Made by a program: the position numbers and the translations under genes. From Manihot esculenta (taxonomy: Eukaryota > Streptophyta > Magnoliopsida > Malpighiales > Euphorbiaceae), in assembly GCF_001659605.2 (NCBI RefSeq), contig NC_035165.2, positions 15,238,419 to 15,302,418 of the forward strand: a stretch of 64,000 nt of DNA. The letters are read 5' to 3'. The notes under the pieces were generated by a model. It was given only the letters and a program-made list of their open reading frames with translations, made no database searches and was not told the DNA's origin. This document shows, one piece after another, positions 46,745 through 56,042 of this stretch; within the stretch, counting starts at the first letter, position 1; each line of letters begins with the position of its first letter.

Positions 46745-46875
46745 CGAGTGATTTGCCCAAATCACCCAAGCAATCTGCCCAAATCAGTGAACAGACAGAA
46801 ATGACAGAAGGAGATTTGCCCAGATCACCGGATGATTTGCCCAAATCAACAGGAAATCTGCCCCAATCAACCAGC
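46745..46875. repeat. GATTTGCCCAAATC repeats in P protease-RT linker
   Basis: Copies and variants lie at about 46750, 46775, 46813, 46835 and 46855. They encode DLPKSPKQSAQIS and DLPRSPDDLPKS. M has TTCGGCGGCCGAA copies in this same linker. Confidence 0.85.
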
Positions 46876-47175
46876 AGACAGCAGGCTGAGACAAAAACAG
46901 AAAGTGCACCAGATCTGAAGCCCCTGCCAGATCACCTCAAATATGCCTACTTGGGGGCTGGAAATACACTCCCAATAATCATTTCCAACCAGCTCAGCCA
47001 AGAAGAAGAGAAAAAACTCCTTGAGGTGTTGAGGAAGCACAAGAAAACAATTGGGTGGACCTTGGAGGACATAAAAGGCACCTCAAGACCATTCGGTGGA
47101 GGCTCAAGACAGGATGCAACACATGGAAAGCATGTTGCAGCTGCTGGTTCAACACTTTCTACCCACAGACCATGA

Positions 47176-48206
47176 CAACCAGTGATTTGGCCGGGTGATT
47201 TGCCCAAATCACCTGCTCAAATCACCCACATCCCAGGCAGTCCCTTTCCTTCTCCTTATTAATTTTTTCATATTTATGTTTAAACATTGAGGACAATGTT
47301 TGGGATAGGTGTGGGGGTATTTACTGCTAGGTTATATTTTTGCATTGATTACATTATATTTTTGCTTTCTTTTTTGTTTCATTTTGCATCTTTTTGCCCC
47401 ATAAACACACACCAAAATTTTTCACACATTTTTTCACTTTTTGCACACACACACACAGAATTTTGACTTAGCTTTTGCTCTACTCAGCATAGATAACAAG
47501 GTTAAAAGAGCTTCCTATCTCATGACCCCATTGATTTTCCACCCCTTTAAGCCTAAATTGAATCAATTATAGTGTGCTACCTTCACTTTGGAAGTTCTTT
47601 TCTTGAATTGAATCTCTAAATTTGCATTGGTCAAGGGAAATAAAAATATAAATACATGCAAATAAAAAGTTAGTGTAACTCCCTATGAGGTGATTTGCCC
47701 AAACTGTCATGAAAAGAAAAGAAAAAGAAAAACCAGCACAAAGCACAAATCATAAAACCTGTTCCTATGGCCAAATAAGCTATGAACAGAGCTAGTAGCC
47801 ACTTGAACAAGTGACTAACTGAGTAACCGGGGGTGGGTATCACCAATATGCACCTTCGCGTAAAAAGGTTAGTGACTTTTTCAGGCAAGAATAAAAAAAA
47901 AAGTGCTGCTGAATAAAATAAAATAAAACACTCAAAGAAGGGCAAGTCACTCTTAGAGGTTGCATTGAGCTCATATAAAGAGAATAAGCATGATTGAATC
48001 AAAAACCTTTATCTTGACCATGGTAAGTGAAGGGAAACAAGGAAAAAGAAGGAAAAACCTTAGTGCATGTAGTCTACACTGTGTTGCTTCAATTTAGGAG
48101 TCTAGGGGGCTGATTAAGTGGTACTTAGGCTCAAAAGAAAAAGGGGCTTGATTTACTAAGTTATTTATTGCTTGAGGACAAGCAAAAAACTAGGTGTGGG
48201 GGTGTT
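47176..48206. other. P 3' non-coding region with two PPT-like tracts
   Basis: No supported frame. More palindrome copies lie at about 47181-47230 and one at about 47690. TTGAGGACA followed by AGGTGTGGGGGT occurs twice: at about 47287-47318 and at 48172-48206, directly before the 3' LTR. A roughly 150-bp block at about 47745-47900 (around GGGGGTGGGTATCACCAATA) has a clear counterpart in M at about 50930-51070. The second tract is the functional polypurine position; the first is an upstream copy. Confidence 0.75.
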
Positions 48207-49323
48207 TGATCAAGCATAATTTAGCCACATTTTTATTATATTTCTTACTGTTTATTTACACATTTTTCTAGCTTAATTTGTGTTTTTTATATGTTTTTAC
48301 AGAAAAGGAAGAAATTGGAAAGTTAGAGAAAAAGTGAAGAAAAAGCTGGAAAAGTGATTGGGTCAAAGTGATTTGCCCAAATCACTCGCAGAAACTGGCC
48401 AAATCACTCGCAGAGACAAAGACAGAAACTGGACTGAACCCCAGGAAGCGATTGGGGCAAATTGAGCAAGTGATTTGCCCAAATCACTCGCAGAATCTGC
48501 CCAAATCACTTTGATAGCAGAAAATACAGCAGAGGCGGGAAAAGAGCAGAAAATCCAAATTCAAAGGAAAGAAGTCCAAACCCACTTCAAACACTACAAG
48601 ATCAATCCCAAGAGCCACGCCCCTCATTTAGAGAGTTCCATTCTCAATCAAACACAAAATTCAAAGAGGAATCAAAGACTACAAAGAAGACCAAATCAAA
48701 TTGAGATTACAAAACCCTAATCAAATTGGACTTGGGACTCTCCAGCTATAAAAGAGCAGCATCAAAGGCATCTCAATGTCTCTTTCAGCATCTGCCATCC
48801 TCGGAAATTCTCCAGCAACACGCGGTTGGCAAGGATAGAATTGGGTTTCTCTAAGTCTTAATGCGATTAACGGTTGTTCGATGCTAAATGCCCCAAGGAC
48901 GTTCCTTGGCAACTTGTTGATCAGTGTTTGATTAGTGAACGTTTCCTAATCAAACTAGAACAAAGGAGGAATTTGGATTGTGAGAAGCGTCTTCCACAAC
49001 CAAAACTGATTTATTGGAATTAAATAGGAGTCTTTAATAATCAATGATCAATTCTGAACAAACTGAATTAGACTCACACTTCAGCTAGAATCTCTTTCTC
49101 ATTGAAATTCCTTTTCAATTAAATTATTGTTATCTTTTGCTTTTAGATTTTAAACTCATCAAAACAAACCCCCCTCTTTTATTTACTTGTTATTTGCCTT
49201 GGTCATTATTAGGAAAGTCTTTAGTGTCAATTCCCTGTGGTTCGACCCTATTGCCACTATCTACAAGTTTATTGTTGATTGTTTAATAGGTTTATTTTTG
49301 ACGGCTTCGACAACCGCTTATCA
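48207..49323 (+). repeat. P 3' LTR (1117 bp, internally deleted)
   Basis: It equals the 5' LTR minus the segment corresponding to 43310-43635 (326 bp), which exactly explains the length difference. The deletion joins CAACAC to GCGGTTGG, with a CAC triplet at both edges. The TATA-like box (CTATAAAAGA, near 48746) is kept, so the deletion removes sequence just downstream of the promoter. Only a few substitutions are visible elsewhere. Confidence 0.92.
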
Positions 49324-50618
49324 ATAGGCATCAAAACAATTGCCAATTGCATGAAGAACAAGAAAGATCCAAACCCTAACTACTCAAACGCATGAGATGA
49401 TGTTAGATCATGCAATTCCTTGGGTTTTTACATCAAGTGTTCTATGGACAGAATATTTCCAGCAATTACGGACTAACAAATATCCTAATCCAATAATCAA
49501 TTAACTTTGCAATCAAGAATCAAGTGGCCAATTTGATCAAAACAACAAAGCAATCTTAGAATCAAAGCACAATTGCATGAATATTGAATAAAATCAAAGA
49601 CAAAAGTTTCTGTTCAGATCTCACAACCTTTTAAAAAACCTTAGTTTCAACCAAACTTCAACTAGAAAGAAGGGTTTCAGCCACTCATGGCTGAACCAAA
49701 ACAGAAAATAGACGAAAAGAGAGAAGAAGATGAAGAACTAAAGTGTGGAGAGAGGCCTTGGAGCCTTGCCGAATTTGTGGAGAAGTGGTGGAACCAAATC
49801 TGTCTTCTTGTCTTCTTGAAGCCTTTAAATATGACTTGAGAGGCTGCCTAGGGTTTCATGGAAGTCCAGGAGACTTTTAGAGGCTGTCCAAAGTGTCCTT
49901 GGTGTTACATGTGCCTTGTTTGTGCATGAGTGAAGGCAAAAACGAGTCACATGTGATAGAAGGCAAGTGGGGGCACTTTGGTCTTTTCATAGTTGTCAAA
50001 GATCCTCAAGATGCTGTACATTAAGTCCAAGAGATTGCCCATGCACTAATGAGGAAGGTGGAGCCTCCTTTTTGAATTTTGAATGTGCATGATACTAAGT
50101 GGGAAACATGTGATCTTTGGATTTGGCTTCCTTAATAAGCTTGATCTTGAAATCCAATATTTGAATGTGAACCTTGAAGATTTGGATCTCAAAATACTTC
50201 CCTTGTTTGGCTCCTCAAATATGGCAACTTGGGATATGGCTTCTTGAATAAGGAAAGTGTGCATTGGAGTGCATTTTCGGCTGCCTAAAGTGAGTTTCGG
50301 AGGCTGGACTTTCGGCTCTGGACACAAGGTTCAGCGGCCGAAGGTGCTGCCGAAGGTGGTCAACTTTCGTCTCTGGAGTCCTCTTTCGGCCGCCGAAGGT
50401 TGCCGCCGAAGGTGACTGATTTTTGGCTTCCAAAAGTTGCCTCCGAAGGTTGCTTCTCTAGTTTTGGCTTCTTTTCGCATTTTTAAGAGCATTTCCTCCA
50501 AATTGTTTCTTCACACCTAATACTTGCAAAACATGATTAAAACCACAAAATTAGGTAGAATAGGTGCAAATAAACATTAATAAGATCATAAAAATATGGG
50601 CTAAAATATGCTCTATCA
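49324..50618 (-). repeat. M 3' LTR, second part
   Basis: It resumes with ATAGG and continues as the 5' LTR from 56537. It ends at ATGCTCTATCA (50618). The palindrome/minisatellite module is at about 50275-50450. It is followed (plus strand) by AATACCCCCACACTTAAGC, the complement of the PPT. Confidence 0.92.
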
Positions 50619-51690
50619 AATACCCCCACACTTAAGCTTTTGCTTGTCCTCAAGCAAATAAACATAGTCAAATAAGCTTTCTTTGCTCTAGATCCTTATT
50701 TCCACTTAAGTTCATAATCAAGACACCCATTTTGAATCATTGCAGTGAAGAGTATTGCATGAAGATTACTTACCTCTTTTCCTTGTTTCCTTTTGCTTAC
50801 CATGGCTAGGATTTGTTTTCCTCAAGAGAGACATGCACATTATGTTAAGACCTTTTCTAGTTTTTGGATTGACTTGCCCTTACCTTGAAGTATTTTATTC
50901 AGGCTTTTGCACTTTGATTTTGCTTGAAAAGATCACCAACCTTTTGACGTGAAGGTACATATTTGTGATACCCACCCCCAGTTACTCAGTTGATCACCTT
51001 TCCAAATGGCTACTAGCTCTTTTCATAGTCTTTTTGACCATTGAAATATTTTCTTGTTTTGTGCTTTTGAGGGCTTTGCCTTTGCTGAATTTTCTTTCTC
51101 TCAATGATTTGGGCAAATCAACACCAATTGCTAAAGCAAGTCACATTAGGTTCATTCACACAATTTCAATTTATTCTCAATCAATTGAGGGTCATCAATA
51201 CATTTTTCACCATGGAAAACTCAAAGATTCAATTCAAAAGGAAATTCTCAAACATGAATACAACTCACTGCAATTGATTCAACATAAGTTTAAAGAGTTA
51301 TCACATCAATGGGATCATGGAAAGAAAAACTCATTCAACATAGTTCATCAGTTTGAGTAGAGCAAAACAAAAAGAAGAAGAAGAAGGTTGTGGTTGTGTG
51401 TGTTTTATTGAAAGCATAAACAAATTAAAATTTAACTGTGGCTAATTAACTTAAGACTGAAAGGAAAAAGAAAAAATTTTGCAATCTGAAAGCATGAGAA
51501 ATCGCAGAAGAAGAGAAGAGGAGAAGAAGAAGGAGAAAGAAGAAGAGAAGAAGAGAAGAGATATGCACCCCCACACTTAAATCATGCATTGTCCTCAATG
51601 TAAAAGAAAAGAGAAGAGGAGAAGAGAAGAAGAGAGAAGAGAGCAAAAGAAACTGAGTACTTCCCTGGGGTGTGGTGTGCATGGTGCAAT
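50619..51690. other. M 3' non-coding region with two PPT-like tracts and a GA-rich run
   Basis: On the minus strand, TTGAGGACAAGC...AGTGTGGGGGTATT abuts the LTR (50619-50660). A second TTGAGGACAATGC...AAGTGTGGGGGTGC lies at about 51566-51600. Between them is the block shared with P (about 50930-51070) and one GATTTGGGCAAATC palindrome at 51107-51120. A GA-rich, GAAGA-type tract fills about 51480-51645. No protein frame is supported, and integrase, expected here, is missing. Confidence 0.75.
51480..51645. repeat. GA-rich (AGAAG)n low-complexity tract
   Basis: Long purine-only stretches on the plus strand (GAGAAGAGGAGAAGAAG and similar). It is interrupted by the upstream PPT-like sequence at about 51566-51600. 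It gives a spurious Ser/Leu/Phe-rich frame on the minus strand. Confidence 0.85.
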
Positions 51691-53355
51691 TCACTTTAGG
51701 CAAAATGAGTGACGAACAGATGTTCGTCTGGAAACTCTTCTTTGACTGGGCATGGTGCAGAGCTGGAGGGAAGTCGGCTGAGGTGGTCTGCCACAAGGTT
51801 TTCTTTGCCCTTCTTGTCTCTTATCTCAAGATCAAATTCTTGTAGAAGTAGAATCCACCTAATGAGCCTTGGTTTTGCTTCTTTTTTCTTGATCAAATAT
51901 CACAAGGCTGTGTGGTTAGAATAGACAATGACTTTGGTTCCCAAAAGATATGGTCTGAACTTTTCCAAAGCAAATACAACTGCCAAGAGTTCTTTTTCAG
52001 TTGTTGTGTAGTTGCTTTGTGTAGAATCCAATGTGCGAGAGGCATAGTGAATGACATGGGGGGAGTTTCCCACATGTTGTCCCAAGACTGCTCCTACTGC
52101 ATAATTGCTTGCATAACACATGATTTCAAATGGCAGGTTCCAATCAGGCCCTTGAATAATTGGGGCAGTCACAAGCAATTCTTTAATCAAATCAAACGCC
52201 TTTTTGCAATCTGCATCAAGATCAAATGTCACATCTTGTTGGAGCAATCTGCATAATGGCAAAGTAATTTTTGAGAAATCTTTGATGAATCTTTTGTAGA
52301 ATCCTGCATGTCCAAGGAAGGAACGGATGTCTCTAACATTTGTGGGGTAAGGCAGATTTTTGATGGTATCCACCTTAGCTTTGTCCACTTCAATGCCCTT
52401 GGCTGAAACAACATGACCTAAGACCATACCTTGATTAACCATAAAATGACATTTTTCATAATTAAGCACAAGGTTAGTCTCAATGTATCTTTGTAAGATC
52501 TTTTCTAAGTTGGAAAGGCATTCATCAAAAGAGTTTCCATGAACTATGAAGTCATCCATAAATACCTCAATTGTCTTACCCACATAGTCAGAAAATATGC
52601 TCATCATGCATCGCTGAAAAGTGGCAAGCGCATTGCATAGTCCAAATGGCATTCTCCTAAAGGCGAAAGTGCCAAAAGGGCAAGTGAAGGTAGTCTTCTC
52701 TTGATCTTCAGGAGCAACTGGAATCTGGTAGAAACCTGAATATCCATCAAGACAACAATAGTGAGTTTTACTTGCAAGCCTTTCTAGCATCTGATCAATA
52801 AAAGGAAGTGGGAAGTGATCTTTTCTCGTCGCAGCATTGAGCTTCCTATAGTCCATGCATACCCTCCATCCATTTTGAACTCTAGTGGGTACAAGTTCCC
52901 CTTCAGCATTTGGAACAATGGTAATTTCAGTTTTCTTTGGAACTACATGTACAGGGCTCACCCATTTGCTATCAGAGATTGGGTAGATGATTCCTGCATC
53001 AAGGAGTTTGACTATTTCTTTCTTTACCACTTCCATCATGGGTGGATTCAATCTCCTTTGAGCATCTCTGACAAGTTTGCATTCATCCTCCATGTGAATT
53101 CTATGCATGCATGTGGAAGGAGAGATACCTTTTATGTCATCAATGGTCCATCCTATGGCTCCCTTGTGTTTCTGTAGTACCTTTAAGAGGCATGCTTCTT
53201 CATGTTGGTTCAATTCATTGGACACTATGACTGGAAGTGTCTTGTTGGCTCCCAAGTACATGTATTTCAGATGGTCTGTGAGAGGCTTCAGATCAGAAGG
53301 TTGTTGCAGAGGAGTTTCAGAGGAGCTTGCTTGTGATGAAGGCTGCTGGGAGAGG

Positions 53356-53572
53356 TTCGGCGGCCGAAAAGTGTCTGAGTTCTGCGGCCGAATTGCTTCA
53401 GTTTGCGGAGTGAGCTTTGGCGATGGATTCGGCTTCCGCAAGTCAGTGGGGTTCGGCGGCCGAAGAATGTCTTCTCTCTGCGCAATGTTTTCCTGAAGTG
53501 GTGCGACAGAGTCTGGTTCCTGAGGAGTAGTAGGGTTCGGCGGCCGAAAGTGGGCTATGTTCGGCCGCCGAA
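53356..53572. repeat. TTCGGCGGCCGAA repeats in M protease-RT linker
   Basis: Exact copies at 53356-53368, 53452-53464, 53536-53548 and 53560-53572 (complement orientation), plus a variant TTCTGCGGCCGAA near 53380. On the minus strand they are read as (F/L)RPPN. This is the same 13-mer found in Tekay-like LTRs and in M's own LTR. Confidence 0.9.
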
Positions 53573-55844
53573 TGTCTTCTGTCTGCTTGATCTCAACTTG
53601 CTGAATGCTGCAGATTGTTTCTTTTAGTTTCAGGTTTTCAATCCTGCAAAGATCATCATTTAAAACACAATCTTGATTCTCATTAAACACATCTTGACTC
53701 AAACAGTCAATAATATCGAGACCATAAACAGGGGTCATGTCATGTGGGTATTTCATAGCATCATAAACATTGTACTTAATTACTTCCCCTTCAAACTCCA
53801 TGGTAAGAGTACCATCATGCACATCAATTTTAGTTCTAGCAGTACTCAAGAAGGGACGTCCAAGAAGAATATCAGAACTAGTATTGCAACTATCTTCCTT
53901 AGTATCAATCACATAGAAATCAGCAGGAAAGACAAGTTCATCTACTTGGACTAACACATCTTCTAGAACACCTATGGGGTGTACCACAGATCTATCAGCC
54001 AATTGTATCACAACTCTTGTTTCTTTTAGTGCACATGCATTGAGAGATTTATAGATGGAGAGAGGCATGACATTGATAGATGCACCAAGATCACACATGG
54101 CTTTCTTGATACCAACATTTCCAATTTTGTAAGAGATAACAAACATACCTTTGTCCTTGCATTTAGTAGGGAGTTCTCTTTTAATAACTGCAGTAACTAC
54201 CTCACCTACACTTACTTTCTCTCTTTCAGCTAGCTTTCTTCTATTGGTGCACAACTCTTTCAGAAATTTTGCATACCTTGGAATCTGCTTGACAGCATCT
54301 AGCAGTGGTATGTTGATCTCCACTTTTCTGAAGGTCTCAAGGATCTCCTTTTCTTCTTTTTCTTTTTGAGTTCTTTCAAATCTTTTTGGAAAAGGAGGTG
54401 GGATGTGAAAACTTATCTTCGGGTCAGCTCTCTGCGCAGGAGGTGGTGCAGAATGCGATGAAGAGGCTTCAGATTGCCTTGGATGTTGTGCAGAAGGTGT
54501 CTCAGATGATGTATGCTTTGGTTCAACTTGCTTTTCCTCCTCAAATTTTGCATCTTGAAGCTCTTTCCCACTTCTCAAAGTAATGGCACTTACATTTTGT
54601 TTGGGATTCGCCTCAGTTTGGGATGGCAACTTTCCTTGAGCTTCCAATCTGTTTATAGAGGTGGCCATTTGTCCCATCTGTTGTTGTATCATTTGCAAGG
54701 TCTTCACTACCTCATTCATAGTGTTATTGTCCATTGGAGGTGCTGGTTGGACTTGGCTTCTTGGGTAACCTTGGTGATTCTGATCAGTGTTGCCCTTTCC
54801 ATAGCTGAAATTGGGATGGTCTCTCCAACCTGGATTATAGATATTGGAGTATGGATCATATCTAGGCTGGTTGTTGTACCTTCCAATGGCGTTGGCTTGA
54901 TGATGATCTTCTTGGAGTATGGGACATTGATCAGTTGGGTGTCCCACACATAAACAAATCCCACATGGCCTAGGTGGCTGGGGTGCTTGAATCTATTGTA
55001 CCACATCCACCACAACATTTTTTATAACAGATGTTAGTTCAGACATAGAAGGAAAATTTACCTCATTGGCCCTTTGTAGTTGCCTCTCTTCTCCATATTG
55101 CCTAGATGAGGCTGCCAGAGTGGAGATTAATTCTCTCATTTGTCCAGGTATTTTGTCTTCAATAGAGCCTCCACAGGTTACATAAATGAATTTTCTTTCT
55201 GAGGGAGATAATCCTCCATAGAAGAATTGTATAAGGGCCTTGTCTGACATGTCATGTTGAGGGCATTCTGTGCAAAGTCTTTCAAACCTTTCCCAATAAT
55301 CATATAGGTCCTCAGATGGTTTTTGCTTTATGCTTGTAATTTCTCTTATTATGCCAATTGATTTATGAGTTGGGAAGTATTTGTTCAAAAAGGTTCTGAC
55401 CATATCATCTCAAGAGGTAATAGATCTAGGTGGCAAGTAAAATAACCAATCTTTAGCAAAGTCATCCAATGAAAAGGGAAAGGCTCTCAACTTAATTTGG
55501 TCTTTAGAGATACCTTGAGGTTTCATAGATGAACAGATTATATTGAATGCTTTTAAGTGCTTGTGTGGATTTTCATTTTCTCTACCTCTAAACTTAGGGA
55601 GAATGTTTATCAAACCTGTCTTCAGTTCAAAGGGAACTGTCAGAGGTGGGTAGGTGATGCAAAGTGGGGCATAATCACCTACAGGAGTTGCCAATTCTCC
55701 CATGGTCCTTTCTCTTTGTTCTTGGGGCCTAATTGCTAGATTTTCTTGAATTATCTGGCCTTGGACAGCATGTCCATTATGGGCAGCAACTGGTGCTTGA
55801 GGTTCTGCCATTGGTGCAAGATTTGGTTGCTGGAGTGAAGCAAA

Positions 55845-55881
55845 TTCGGCGGCCGAAAGTTGATGGGGTTCGGCGGCCGAA
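55845..55881. repeat. Two TTCGGCGGCCGAA copies in M gag N-terminus
   Basis: Copies at 55845-55857 and 55869-55881 are read on the minus strand as SAAE, a different frame from the FRPPN reading in the linker. Confidence 0.9.
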
Positions 55882-56019
55882 TGTTGGGCAGAAGGTTCTG
55901 CGATTGAGGCTTGCTTTCCTAGCCTTCTGAGAGTGCGTTCAATTTCTGGATCAAAGGGCGGAGTGCCCTACTTTCAGATCTGGTCATGAAAGAAAAATAA
56001 ACAAACAAGTGAAATCAAT

Positions 56020-56037
56020 TCCCCGGCAACGGCGCCA
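56020..56037 (-). promoter_or_regulatory. M primer-binding site (Asp-tRNA, Athila type)
   Basis: The plus strand reads TCCCCGGCAACGGCGCCA, the exact complement of the site in P, five bases from the LTR end at 56043. Confidence 0.9.
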
Positions 56038-56042
56038 ATTTT

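Larger units (their letters stand above)
44190..47175 (+). pseudogene. P gag-protease with one frameshift at an A-run
   Basis: The ATG at 44190 opens MTRSGRKDTLLYDPEIE, the gag start. Capsid spans roughly residues 125-290 (HLLPKFRGLENEDPHKHL, WADMVRAFLRKFFP, GLYEYWERFKKLC). The first frame ends at 45173, but similarity to M moves to the +1 frame at the A-run 45073-45081, where eight A's would keep the frame and nine are present. The second frame continues with a variant knuckle (CGICANNHPTDLC), a YDPYANTYNPGWRDHPNFSY motif, a linker with SDLPKSP repeats, and retropepsin (CDLGASINVM, DILLGRPFLSTTRTKIDVHD). A second DLPKSP-rich linker follows, then the pre-RT motif DHLKYAYLGAGNTLP, and a break after about 47085. 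The tail to 47175 is unrelated. No RT. Confidence 0.85.
42695..49323 (+). mobile_element. P: Athila-like gag-protease-only retrotransposon (6.6 kb)
   Basis: 5' LTR 42695-44137, PBS 44143-44160, gag-protease 44190-47175, non-coding 47176-48206, and 3' LTR 48207-49323. It is flanked by perfect ATAGG repeats (42690-42694 and 49324-49328) within M's LTR. RT, RNase H and integrase are absent: the frame passes from the protease-RT linker to an unrelated short tail and stops. The LTR pair is very similar outside one deletion, so P is recent and must have been copied by enzymes supplied in trans. Confidence 0.94.
51696..55987 (-). pseudogene. M gag-protease-RT-RNase H polyprotein, no integrase
   Basis: The start MTRSES at 55987 is out of frame with the following FDPEIERTLRRLGKQAS by a 1-bp change near 55960. 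From there one frame runs to 51696 with TGA 55410 (Trp), TAG 54993 (Gln) and TGA 51900 (Arg). Gag capsid (NILPKFRGRENENPHKHL, YWERFERLCTECPQHD), variant knuckle CGICLCVGHPTDQC, NPGWRDHPNFSY motif, protease CDLGASINVM and DILLGRPFLSTARTK, a linker with FRPPN repeats, RT (MDYRKLNAATRKDHFPLPF, FMDDFIVHG with the Asp pair) and RNase H ending [10 protein letters not shown]. The 1015-aa stretch 54947-51900 is open. After RNase H about 20 residues remain, then a stop; no HHCC or DDE integrase follows. Confidence 0.92.

Noticed and set aside
47670..48002. 110-aa minus-strand frame that might be an env-like gene in P
   Set aside because: It is antisense to P, its hydrophobic look comes from A-rich complementary sequence, and the conserved part is at DNA level around GGGGGTGGGTATCAC. 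M has no equivalent frame of the same sense.
51446..51796. 116-aa Ser/Leu/Phe-rich frame (minus strand)
   Set aside because: Translation of the GA-rich low-complexity tract plus part of RNase H in another frame.
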